Shown here in pieces: positions 1-8,496 of a stretch of 64,000 nt of DNA. Origin of the DNA: Kitasatospora setae KM-6054 (lineage in GTDB: Bacteria > Actinomycetota > Actinomycetes > Streptomycetales > Streptomycetaceae); contig NC_016109.1 in assembly GCF_000269985.1 (NCBI RefSeq), positions 1 to 64,000 of the forward strand, written 5' to 3'. The notes below the pieces were generated by a model. It searched no databases. It worked only from the letters and a program-made list of their open reading frames with translations, and was not told the origin of the DNA. The translations under genes were made by a program, and so were the position numbers. Each line of letters begins with the position of its first letter. Within the stretch, counting starts at the first letter, position 1.

Positions 1-260
1 CCCGCGGAGCGGGTCCGCGCTCCGCGCGGAGCGCGGACCCGCTCCGCGTGTCCGGCACCACCGCTTCGCGGGGGTGCGGCCGGCGCTTCGCGCTCGGCCT
101 GGGTCCGTTCCGCTTCGCTCCACGGCCCCTGGATGGCTGGGATTTCGTGAGATGGGCATGGTGGCATTGTGGTTGGGGTTGTCCGGCCTTCGGCCGGAGC
201 TGGCTGGAGGTGGGGGTGGCTGGGCTCTGATTGGTCTGAACCAATTGGTCTACACCTCTT
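1..260. repeat. Left telomere of a linear replicon (palindrome-rich terminus)
   Basis: The window opens with CCCGCGGAGCGGG, the first 13 bases of the archetypal Streptomyces telomere as I remember it. A 46-bp perfect palindrome (3-48) follows, then small stem-loops with TTC loops, for example GCGC-TTC-GCGC near 86-96 and CCGGCC-TTC-GGCCGG at about 183-197, and a CCAATTGG palindrome at 241-248. Dense palindromes with short loops are typical of streptomycete telomeres, where they fold the 3' overhang that is patched by the terminal protein. No protein gene is evident in 1-381. Beyond the first 13 bases the sequence differs from the archetypal end, so it may belong to another telomere class. Confidence 0.85.
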
Positions 261-381
261 GGCGGCCCGCTCCCCTACTCCGGTGGCGGGCTTCTCGGCG
301 GGGTAGCGGTGGCTCTCCGAGGTCTGTTGCCTTAGCAGATTTTTTCCCGCAGTTCGGAGTTCTACTCCCGTCCCTCCGGGG

Positions 382-2886
382 TCATGCGGTGTCCGGAGCG
401 GCTGCCCATTCCTCACCGAGGAGACCGGTGATCGTGGCCCGGTCTTCGGCTCGGAGGGCGCCGCTGCGCGCTCTGCTTCTGGCCTTGGCGAGCCAGGCAC
501 CGATCGCGATCTTCTCGCCGTCTACGATAATGCTCTCGCGGGCTTCGGGGAGCCGACCCTCCTCACGGACGAGGAACGCTTCGAGGAGGTCGGTGTTCTG
601 ACGGAAGGTCCGGCGGGTGCGGGCCAGCCGCGGCAGGGGGCTGCTGGCCGGGGTGAGGCCGATCTCGGTGAGCAGGCGCTGCTGGTCGGGGTGGAGTTTG
701 GCCCAGCCTGTGGTCTGGCGTTGCAGCCAGGGGCCGATCCTGATGCCCACGAGGACGCTGTCGGGGTGGAGTTCGGCGGGGTCGTGGCCGGCGCGCAGGT
801 GGGTGCGGAGGGTTGCGTATTTGCGGTGCCAGTCGGGGCCGTGGAGCAGGCGCCAGTGGGGGTCGATGTTCTCGAGGTCGGCGGTGCGTTCGGGAGCGAG
901 TTGGCCGCGGGCGGCCTGGGCGCGTTGTTCGGCGAGAAAGCGGCCGCCGGGGTCGGTGGTGGGGATGGCGAGGTGGCCGGTCTGCTGGTGGTAGGCGGTG
1001 ACGGTGGTGAGGTTGGCCTGCCACTGGGCGTCGGGGACGCTCCAGATCATGCCGAGGGCGTCGAGTTCGGCGATCCACTCGGGCGGGAGCTCGCCGCGCT
1101 GGTGGGCGCTGCGCTGACCGGAGACGAACTCGCCCAGCGTGAAGCCGTAGGGGTCAACGTACTCGTGCGGGACGGCGAGGTGACCGTGCTCGTCGCGGTA
1201 CGCCTGGGCGGAGGCCAAGCCCTTGAGGCGGGGCCTGGTGCTGATGCGGGCGGGGTCGAAGGAGACAAGGTCCATCGCCCTAGCGATCACCTCCGGGTGG
1301 GTGTCGTAGTCGAAGCGCCAGCGGCGCCTGACCAGTTCACGCACCTCCCCCGGCAGCCGGTTCGCCCGGTTCGGCAGCCGCTCGGCGATCCGGTGGTCGT
1401 GGCTGCGCAGCGCGGTGGCGATCGCCCAGACCGGTTCGTAGGGCGTGCCGAGGATGTCGGTGGGGTCGGCGCCTTCGGGGATGTAGGCGGGGATGATCAG
1501 GTGGGCGAGTTTGTCAGCGCCGGCGGGCTTGCGCAGGGCGCGGCCGAGGGCCTGGACGCAGCGAACGACGCTGCGGGTGGTGTCGGCGATGACGACGGCG
1601 TCGATGGCTCCGCTGTCGATGCCCTCGGTGAGGACCTTGGCGTTGGTGAGGATCGCGGCCGGTGCTGCGGTGAAAGCGTTCAGGGTGGCTTGGCGTTCGT
1701 CGGGCAGGTCGTCGCCGTTGATGTGCAGGACGCTCGGCATGGTGGCCGGGCGCAGTTCTGGGGGGAGGCGGCGCAGGGTGTGAGGGTATTCGCGGGTGAA
1801 GTCGCGGGCGGTGGCGACCTCGTTGAAGTAGACGAGGACGTGGTGGAGTTGGTGCTCGGTCATGGCCTTGTGGACGGCGAGGTGCAGGGCGGTGGTGCGC
1901 AGCGCACTGCCGGCCGGGGAGCCGCCCGGCTTGGCGTTGCCGGTCCTCATGTCGTCGGTCTGGGCGTTGCCGGGCCTGGTGCCGGTGGTCGGGGCACTGC
2001 CGGCCCGGGTGCTGGCGGCTGTGGTGGTGTCGGTGTGGAGGCGCTGGTGGAGGTGGGTGTCGGTGATGGTGGGGACGAGGATGCGGTAGTCGGCGATGAC
2101 GCCGTCTTCGACTGCTTGGTGGAGGGGGTAGTGGTGGACGGTGGGGCCGTAGAGGTGGGTGTTGTCTAGTGAGTTGATCAACCTGGGGTCGATCGGCGCC
2201 CGTTGGACGGTGGTGCGGCGTCGCCGCGGGCGGGGGCGGTGGGGGTTGTCGGGGTCCTCGGCCAGATCGGGGCTGTCCCAAATGCGGGGGGTCGCGGTGA
2301 GGAACAGGCGGCGGTCGGCCTTGATGTGCTGGTTGTCGAGGACCGTTGCCCACTGTTTGTCGTGGTGACCCGAGATCCGGTGGGCCTCGTCCATGATCGC
2401 GAGATCGAACGCGGGCGCGTGCAGGGCCTGTTGGGCTTCGGTGATCTTGCGAAGGCTGTCGTAGAGGACGAACACCGTCAGCTGCTCGACGCTCTTCATC
2501 AAGGAGGCGAGGCGGGTGAAGTCACCAGTACTGCCGACGTTCGCCGCCTGCAGGCTGGCGCTCGCGGTGGCATCCATCGAGGAGATGAGGACCATCGGCT
2601 CGCGGCGCCGGTCCGCGCGCCAGGCCAGGGCGGTCTGCACGGCGAGGTCCTTCGTCGGCAGGACCACCATGACCCGGCGGGAACCGACCTCCTCGGCGAC
2701 CCGGATACCGATCAGCGTCTTGCCCGTCCCGCACGCGGACACCACCGTCGCCCGCGACCCCGCACGACGCAACTGCCGCGCCGCAGCCGCAATCCCCGCC
2801 TGCTGGTCCGCACGCGGCCGACGGCGTGGTGCGTCCTGTGGAGCAGGGTCCTGAGCGGGAGGGTGGGCGTGGGGTGAGGTGGTCAC
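382..2886 (-). CDS. SF2 DEAH helicase with helicase-associated (HA) domains, telomere-proximal
   Basis: Predicted ATP-dependent superfamily 2 helicase of 834 aa. Walker A ACGTGKT is at residues 51-57, DEAH at 166-169, motif III LTATP near 196-200, and a QALGRALRKP motif VI in the second RecA domain. The C-terminal third holds HA-type repeats (patterns such as HLAVP...YGFTLGEFVSGQR). Terminal helicase genes of this kind (TtrA-like) are characteristic of Streptomyces chromosome and plasmid ends and have been linked to conjugation or end maintenance. The GTG start lies 5 bases after the stop of the HNH gene and has no clear Shine-Dalgarno, so translation is probably coupled. It is the last gene before the telomere and reads towards it. 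Confidence 0.85.
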   Translation of the reverse strand: MTTSPHAHPPAQDPAPQDAPRRRPRADQQAGIAAAARQLRRAGSRATVVSACGTGKTLIGIRVAEEVGSRRVMVVLPTKDLAVQTALAWRADRRREPMVLISSMDATASASLQAANVGSTGDFTRLASLMKSVEQLTVFVLYDSLRKITEAQQALHAPAFDLAIMDEAHRISGHHDKQWATVLDNQHIKADRRLFLTATPRIWDSPDLAEDPDNPHRPRPRRRRTTVQRAPIDPRLINSLDNTHLYGPTVHHYPLHQAVEDGVIADYRILVPTITDTHLHQRLHTDTTTAASTRAGSAPTTGTRPGNAQTDDMRTGNAKPGGSPAGSALRTTALHLAVHKAMTEHQLHHVLVYFNEVATARDFTREYPHTLRRLPPELRPATMPSVLHINGDDLPDERQATLNAFTAAPAAILTNAKVLTEGIDSGAIDAVVIADTTRSVVRCVQALGRALRKPAGADKLAHLIIPAYIPEGADPTDILGTPYEPVWAIATALRSHDHRIAERLPNRANRLPGEVRELVRRRWRFDYDTHPEVIARAMDLVSFDPARISTRPRLKGLASAQAYRDEHGHLAVPHEYVDPYGFTLGEFVSGQRSAHQRGELPPEWIAELDALGMIWSVPDAQWQANLTTVTAYHQQTGHLAIPTTDPGGRFLAEQRAQAARGQLAPERTADLENIDPHWRLLHGPDWHRKYATLRTHLRAGHDPAELHPDSVLVGIRIGPWLQRQTTGWAKLHPDQQRLLTEIGLTPASSPLPRLARTRRTFRQNTDLLEAFLVREEGRLPEARESIIVDGEKIAIGAWLAKARSRARSGALRAEDRATITGLLGEEWAAAPDTA

Positions 2887-2891
2887 GATTT

Positions 2892-4472
2892 TCAGTGTTC
2901 CAGGCGGGCCGAGTGTGCGAGTGGCTCGGCGGCACGGAGGGCCGGTGGCTCTGCCGGGCCGTCAGGGACCGCCGGGCGTTTGCCTGGGGGGATGTGCTGT
3001 TCCCATCGTGCCCGGTGCCAGCGGACGCAGTCGAGGCCGACCTGGTGACGGGGTTCGGTGCGCAGAAGTCCGCGTACAGTGCCGGTCAGTGTCTCCACGA
3101 TGTGCAGGTCGTCGGTCAGGTAGAGGGCTCCGTGGTCGAACCGCGTGTGGCAGCTGGGACACAGGCACAGGACGTTGCCGGTGTAGTCGGGGCCGCCGTG
3201 GCTCAGGGGGCGGATGTGGGCGCCCTCGCTGATCGCTTCCTGCGGTCCTGGGATCCGCAGGATGTCTCCGCACATCTGGCACTGGTTGCGATGCCAGTCT
3301 TTGACGTCTTGGGCGACGGCGCCGTCCCGCGTGATACGGCCCTTGCGATCCCTGACCGCGTGCTCCGGCACCGCCGTGGGCGTGTGGACTGTGCGGTGCC
3401 CGCCTCGCCAGGACAGTTCGTCCAGGGTCAGGACTCGCGGTGATCCTGCTGCGGCGCGGACTTCACCTCCGATCTTGTCGAGGGCGACACTGACCGGTTC
3501 GAGGGCGTCGGGGCACAGTAGTCGGGACCGGTCCAGGGCGGAGCGGGCGACCACCGACCATGCCGCCTCAATGTGACCGCCGGTGACCACGTCCGTGTCC
3601 TCCGCGAGTGCGAGCGCCGCCGCGATCCGGTGGGTGTGGGCGTCCAGCCGGGCGAACTGGTTGGCTGCTGGTCCCAGGTCGTCGAATTGATCCGCGCTGA
3701 GCTGGATCGGCCAGAACTTCGCGGCGGCCTCGTCCGTGATCACCATGGGTACCTGCCGTCGCGTCAGGTCCTCGTAGATACGGACGAGTTCCTCGACGGC
3801 CCTACAGGCCGCCGACGGCCGGGGGACGGGAACAGGAGTGCTTCGGCGCTCCCCCGGCGTCTTCCGAAGGAAGATCAGGAACCGGGTGGAGGATGCCTCG
3901 TCCGTGCGTGCCCGGTAGGGCCAGTCGGTGGCCGGCATCTCCCACAGCACCCCAACCTTGGCGGCTTTCCGCGCCGGTGCACCCCTGCGGGAGCGGAGCC
4001 GGTGCCCGGGGTCTCGATATTCTCTACCATCCCAGGCCGTGCGCAGTTTGTAGGTGAGGAAGTCGTCGCAGGAGGTTCCCGACCCGCGGCGGGCGACGGG
4101 GCTACCGGTGAGCAGCATGGAGAAGTCGGTGCCGGGTGCCATGGTCCGTGAGGCCTTGGTCCAGGCGATCCGGAGTTTGTCGAGGGTGGTGATGTCGTGG
4201 TGGCGTGTGAGGCGGCGGAAGCGGTGGGTGTCCAGGCCGGCTTCGGTCAGCGTGGTCGTCAGGGAGGGCTGGGCGTCACCGGTCAGGAACGCCCCCCATA
4301 CCAGGCAGGGCCAGTCCTTGCTGCGGGTCGGCAGGGTTGCAGAGGGGGCCACGGCCGCTGCCCACCAGCACAGGGCTGCCGCGTAGGCGTCCTCGACGTG
4401 AACGCCCTCCTGTCGTGCCGCCCGCTGCGCGACGTCGCCCAGCGGGCCGCGCAGCACTGTCCCTGATGTCAT
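2892..4472 (-). CDS. HNH endonuclease-domain protein with DUF3987-like central region
   Basis: A 526-aa protein. The C-terminus carries a zinc-bound HNH nuclease signature: CQMCGD, then EGAHIRPLSHGG, then CLCPSCHTRFDHG (about residues 415-465). The middle (HRIAAALALAEDTDVVTGG followed by EAAWSVVARSALDR) resembles by eye the C-terminal part of DUF3987 primase/helicase-like proteins, but I see no P-loop, so that assignment is weak. The ATG at 4472 was chosen because a purine-rich GGAGAGGGA stretch precedes it; the frame stays open upstream to 4859 without a convincing site. It forms an operon with the downstream HA helicase (5-bp gap), which suggests the two act together on DNA near the telomere. 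Confidence 0.7.
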   Translation of the reverse strand: MTSGTVLRGPLGDVAQRAARQEGVHVEDAYAAALCWWAAAVAPSATLPTRSKDWPCLVWGAFLTGDAQPSLTTTLTEAGLDTHRFRRLTRHHDITTLDKLRIAWTKASRTMAPGTDFSMLLTGSPVARRGSGTSCDDFLTYKLRTAWDGREYRDPGHRLRSRRGAPARKAAKVGVLWEMPATDWPYRARTDEASSTRFLIFLRKTPGERRSTPVPVPRPSAACRAVEELVRIYEDLTRRQVPMVITDEAAAKFWPIQLSADQFDDLGPAANQFARLDAHTHRIAAALALAEDTDVVTGGHIEAAWSVVARSALDRSRLLCPDALEPVSVALDKIGGEVRAAAGSPRVLTLDELSWRGGHRTVHTPTAVPEHAVRDRKGRITRDGAVAQDVKDWHRNQCQMCGDILRIPGPQEAISEGAHIRPLSHGGPDYTGNVLCLCPSCHTRFDHGALYLTDDLHIVETLTGTVRGLLRTEPRHQVGLDCVRWHRARWEQHIPPGKRPAVPDGPAEPPALRAAEPLAHSARLEH

Positions 4473-4937
4473 GGCCCCTGTCCCTCTCCTGCCCGCGCAC
4501 CGTGGTGATGGTCTATCACCAGACGCTGACAGCAGGGATCGGGCGGTAGGGGCCGGCGGAGCGCGGGTCGCCTGCGACGTGCACGCAGCCTTCGAGGACT
4601 TCGAACCGGGATCGGCCGCCTTGCCGGTCCGATTGGAGTTGGACGTCCTGGACTCTGTGGTGGGTGTGTTCCGGTTTCGAGGGAGTGCGTTTTTGTCGAC
4701 GGCAGGACGTTCAGCTGTTGGCTTGCTCCGTTGCATGGTTCGCTGCTGCGGGCGTGCGGTGGACGGAGCCGCCGTCAGCTCCTGCCACCGGGATGCTGGC
4801 TTCGCCTGCGTGTACGGCGTCACTGTCGTGGTGCTCGGCCGAAGTGATCTCGATGTCATCGGCTGGTACTAAAGGCGGTGTTCCTTCGTGGTGAGTGGCC
4901 GGTTCGGCGTACCCGCTCGGCGCGCCGCTGTAGTTGG
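4473..4937. other. Intergenic region upstream of the HNH-helicase operon
   Basis: About 465 bases with no convincing gene. Upstream in-frame extension of the HNH gene to 4859 is possible but has no ribosome binding site. The promoter of the HNH-helicase operon should lie here, but I cannot point to clear -10/-35 elements. Confidence 0.4.
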
Positions 4938-4977
4938 CCCGTCCGCGCTGACGGTTGGTTCCGTCAGCGCGGACGGG
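4938..4977 (-). terminator. Strong hairpin terminator
   Basis: A 17-bp perfect stem (4938-4954 with 4961-4977) around a TTGGTT loop overlaps the stop codon of the membrane coiled-coil gene. It has no long T run, as is usual for streptomycete terminators. Confidence 0.75.
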
Positions 4978-5719
4978 CTCCGGTGATCTTGTGCCAGCGG
5001 TCCAGCTCTTCGTCCAGGGCTCGGCGGGCGGTGGGGATCTTCGTGTCGGCTGCTTGTTCGGCCTTTCCCTGTTCCAGCCGTTCGAGTGCCTGCTCGTGGC
5101 GGGTGGTGTCGGCGACGGCTTCGGCGAGTTCGGCTTCCGCTTGGGGGATGTTGGCCAAGCGGAGTGGTGTGGCCCGTTTGGCAGCGGCTATGGCGTCGTG
5201 CGTCCTGGCGGCGAACTGCGTGAGTTCCGTCGGGTCGTACTCTTCCTCGGGGAAGTCGAGTGCCTGCTGTCGGCCGTCGGGAAGAACCAGGTGCAGGTGT
5301 CCGATGTCGTCGGCTCGCTCGCAGCGGACCGCGATCTCCTCCAGTGGGTACTCGTGGGTCGCCCCGCCGGTAGAGACAACCAGTCGGTGCTCGTACAGCT
5401 GCACGGGGCCCATCGTGCTGTGCAGTGTGCCGCGGCCGGGGTCACGGAGCATTGCGAGACGGCGCTCGGCTCGGGCGATGCGGCTGCGGTAGGCGGAGCG
5501 TTCCGTGTCGACGGCGGCTCGGAGGGCTGCGAGCCGGTCTGCGGCCTCGTGTTCCAGCCGGCGCAGGTTGCCCCGCTTGGTACGGAGGCGGGCTCGGTCG
5601 TCGGCGTGCTGGCGGTGGAACGCGAACCGCCATCCCCCGGGGTAGCGGTTCGTCCACCACACGAGCGCGGCCAACACCGCCGCCGCTGCGAACAGGGCTG
5701 TCCAGGCCCAGGCCCCCAT
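4964..5719 (-). CDS. Membrane-anchored coiled-coil protein, unknown function
   Basis: A 251-aa protein I do not recognise. It begins MGAWAWTALFAAAAVLAALV, one N-terminal transmembrane helix, followed by long charged helices rich in Arg, Glu and Ala (about 35-95 and 185-245) that look like coiled coils. A central stretch (STMGPVQLYEHRLVVSTG...YPLEEIAVRCE) resembles a small beta domain of the PH/bPH kind. The ATG at 5719 has a GGGAGG site 5 bases upstream. A terminator overlaps its end, so it is probably transcribed alone, divergently from the SMC-like ATPase gene. Confidence 0.7.
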   Translation of the reverse strand: MGAWAWTALFAAAAVLAALVWWTNRYPGGWRFAFHRQHADDRARLRTKRGNLRRLEHEAADRLAALRAAVDTERSAYRSRIARAERRLAMLRDPGRGTLHSTMGPVQLYEHRLVVSTGGATHEYPLEEIAVRCERADDIGHLHLVLPDGRQQALDFPEEEYDPTELTQFAARTHDAIAAAKRATPLRLANIPQAEAELAEAVADTTRHEQALERLEQGKAEQAADTKIPTARRALDEELDRWHKITGARPR

Positions 5720-6254
5720 TGTGTCCTCCCTTGCCTGCCGTTCTTCGATCCGTGGGAACAGCATGCCGACGCAGTGGTCGGGCGTGCACGGTGTTCGCGG
5801 CAACTCTTGTCGGTCATCGGTGAGGTGATGGCGCGGCCGGGCGGGATCCGGAGTGGGCGCGGCGAGTCGCAGCAGTCATTGCGGGGGCGGGCCGGCTCTA
5901 CTCCCGGGCGTAGCCGGGCGGTGTTGGCCGGTTGCCGGGCTGATGGTGGTCAGGGCTGATCGGTCGAGCGGTGGGCCGGTACGCCGCGATCACGGTCTGG
6001 GCTTCTGCTGTCCGCTTCCGCCTCGCCGGTGCCACAGGTCCGGATCACCGGGTCGCGGTTTTGCTTCGGGGCGTATCGCGGCGTGCCTTTGCATGTGTGC
6101 GCCCGCGTGCGGAGCGGAGCGCCGGACTGTTCTGTTCGGTGTTCACGGGATTCGCCCGGGTCTTCGTCACAGGCTCCGGCGTGGGGTCGTTGCAGTCGTG
6201 CGGGGTCGTTCGCGTCCCGCACGAAAGTACATGCGATTCGCCGAAGGAGCCTTC
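5720..6254. promoter_or_regulatory. Divergent intergenic region
   Basis: 535 bases between the divergently read membrane coiled-coil gene and the SMC-like ATPase gene. Promoters for both must lie here. I see no clear operator palindrome or small gene in it. Confidence 0.4.
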
Positions 6255-8075
6255 ATGGCACGGCAGTTCTCCTACGAGAAGTTGGTGCTCACCTCGGTCA
6301 ACGGGGTCAGGGAGGTGGACCTCGACCACCCGGTGATCGGGGTGTTCGGCCCGATCGACACCGGCAAGACCACGTTGGTGGATGCGTTGGCCTATCCGCT
6401 CGGTTACAGCGTCGATTGGCGCCAGGTCCCCAAGGATCGGCTGATCTCCGTCACCGTCGTTCTGCGGGTCGAGGGCATGCGTATCGCGCTGCGTCGGGGT
6501 CTGGGTAGTCGTGCGAATCTGGTCGAGCTGATCGATCCGCGTAGCGGCGAGGTCGATGAGACTCTCGTGGTGAAGTACGACCCTTCCGGGAAGCAGCGCC
6601 GGGTCGGGGACGTGCTGTTGGAGCTGCTGGGGTTGGCGGAGCTGTTCGCCCCGCCGGAGGCGGTGGCGGTGTCGTCGGCGGGCGCGGGGCGGTTGTCGTT
6701 CGAGCACCTGTACCCGCTGTGCTACCTGAGCCAGGACATGGTCGACGGCGGTGAGCTGGTGAGGGGTGGGGCCAACAGCGCGTCGTCGTACAAGGCGGTG
6801 GTGGAGTTGCTGCTGCACCTGACGGATGCGCGCACGCGGATTCTCACCGCCCGGCTCAAAGTCCTGCTCGATGCCGTACGGCCGCTGCAGGCCCGGGTCG
6901 AGCACGTCAAGGAGTTCCTGGCGGCGGCCCGCGACGAGCACGCCCTGCGTCAGGATCTGGAGGAGAGCCGGCGACGCGTGCAGGAGACGCTGGTGGCGTT
7001 GGAGGAGTTCAAGGGGCGTCAGCGGGCCATGACCGCCGAGCAGGATCCGCTGCGGTGCAAGGTCGCCGAGCGGGAGGCGGCCGCGGCGCGCTGCCGGTCG
7101 GTGGCTGCGGAGGCCCGGGCGGAGGTGGAGCGCATGGTTGGACGGGTTCGGGGTCTGCAGCACCGTGCTCAGGCGGGGCCGCGCCTGGTCAGCCCGTGCC
7201 CTGGCTGTGCCCGGGACTTGACGGGGCGTACGGTCGGGGACGGGTTCTGCGGGGTGTGTACCGAGCGGTGGGACGCCTCGCGGTTGCAGGATCTGCTCCG
7301 CCTTGCCGAGACCGAGCTTCTGGCTGCCGAGCAGGCCGCCACCGCGGCGACCAAGGAGCAGGGGCGGAAGGAGGCCGACCTGGCGGCCGCCCAGGCCGAG
7401 CTGGACGCCCATCTGGCTTCGCGGATCGGCCCGGCCGCGGGCCACTTGGAGCAGCTCGCTGCGGCGCATGCCTCGGCGAAGGCCCAAAGTGCCGCGCTCG
7501 AGCAGGAGCTGGAGCCCTATGCCCGGCTGCGGGAGTTGCAGCAGGAGCTGGAGCGGGCGGTCGGTGAGCGCGACGAGGTCAAGCAGCAACTCGCCGACCA
7601 TCGTGCGTCTCTGTCGGGGCGTCAGGTGGCTGTGCAGGAGATCGAGGACTTCTTCCGGCACATCATCGACGCCCTCCAGCTGCCGGGTGACCCGGGAGCG
7701 GCGATCGACCGTTCCAGCTACCTGCCGAGGGTGCGGCGCGGGCCGCTGAGCAATGTCGGGCACGGGGTGCGGACCGTGCTGAATGTCGCCTACCGGATGG
7801 CGTTCACCAGCCACGCCCTTGTCACCGGAGCCACCGACCTGCCGACCCTGCTCGTCATCGACTCCCCTCGCAAGAACGTCGGCTACGGCACCGACGACCA
7901 GCAGCTCATCAGCCGCTTGTACACCCACTTCCTCGAACACATCACCGCTGTGCGCGAGGGCACAACCGTGGTGCGGCCTTCCCAGGTCATCATCGTCGAC
8001 AACGACCTGCCCGTCGGGTTCCGGGACCGGCTGCATGTCATCGAGCTCAGCCGTGAGAACCCGCTCGTGCCGTAA
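6255..8075 (+). CDS. Rad50/SMC-like AAA ATPase with zinc-hook-like cysteines
   Basis: A 606-aa protein built like a small SMC/Rad50 ATPase. Walker A GPIDTGKTT lies near residues 32-40. A long alpha-helical coiled-coil region covers about 190-480, interrupted near residue 315 by a CPGC...CGVC pair that resembles a zinc hook. A C-terminal Walker B/D-loop-like LLVIDSPRKNVG sits near 530-540. Such proteins work on DNA ends or accompany nucleases. The ATG at 6255 has AAGGAG 5 bases upstream. It lies upstream of a UvrD-type helicase-nuclease in the same direction, so the two could form an end-processing pair. No nuclease domain is visible in the protein itself. Confidence 0.8.
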   Translation: MARQFSYEKLVLTSVNGVREVDLDHPVIGVFGPIDTGKTTLVDALAYPLGYSVDWRQVPKDRLISVTVVLRVEGMRIALRRGLGSRANLVELIDPRSGEVDETLVVKYDPSGKQRRVGDVLLELLGLAELFAPPEAVAVSSAGAGRLSFEHLYPLCYLSQDMVDGGELVRGGANSASSYKAVVELLLHLTDARTRILTARLKVLLDAVRPLQARVEHVKEFLAAARDEHALRQDLEESRRRVQETLVALEEFKGRQRAMTAEQDPLRCKVAEREAAAARCRSVAAEARAEVERMVGRVRGLQHRAQAGPRLVSPCPGCARDLTGRTVGDGFCGVCTERWDASRLQDLLRLAETELLAAEQAATAATKEQGRKEADLAAAQAELDAHLASRIGPAAGHLEQLAAAHASAKAQSAALEQELEPYARLRELQQELERAVGERDEVKQQLADHRASLSGRQVAVQEIEDFFRHIIDALQLPGDPGAAIDRSSYLPRVRRGPLSNVGHGVRTVLNVAYRMAFTSHALVTGATDLPTLLVIDSPRKNVGYGTDDQQLISRLYTHFLEHITAVREGTTVVRPSQVIIVDNDLPVGFRDRLHVIELSRENPLVP

Positions 8076-8496
8076 CACTCTTGGCGGGTCGGAGCAGGGC
8101 GGCAGGCGGGGGCGACAGGCGGAGGCGTCGCCCCCGCCTCCGGATCTTCGGTCGTCGGGGTCGGCCGGCCCGGTGGCGGTGCCCTTGTTGGAGCGGATCC
8201 ACCCGGTGTGCACCGGCCTCGCGCGAGTTCCAGGGCCGGTTGTCAGTGGTGTGTCGTACCGTGCCGCCGTGCCCACGTACACGAAGGATGCCATCGTGAT
8301 CCTGCCCGGCCCGATGCTGCGGGTTGTGCGAATACACCCGGTGTCCGGTATCCCGCGGCAGCGCTGACACCACTGGCGAGACCAGGAGCATCCGGTACTG
8401 CCCGCCCGGAAGCCGACACCGTTCTGCTCCACAACGAGACCTGCGTCGCCCTTGGGCTTCCACAGCAGGCGGCGTGCCTTCCGATGATGAGGACAC
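8076..8496. other. Intergenic region without a convincing gene
   Basis: 421 bases between two same-direction genes. Long reading frames cross it on the minus strand but show only the Arg/Pro/Gly composition of shadow frames. I see no terminator with a clean stem. Confidence 0.4.

Noticed and set aside
691..2169. 492-codon plus-strand frame near the telomere
   Set aside because: It is Gly/Val/Ala-rich with no motifs and lies wholly antisense to the HA helicase.
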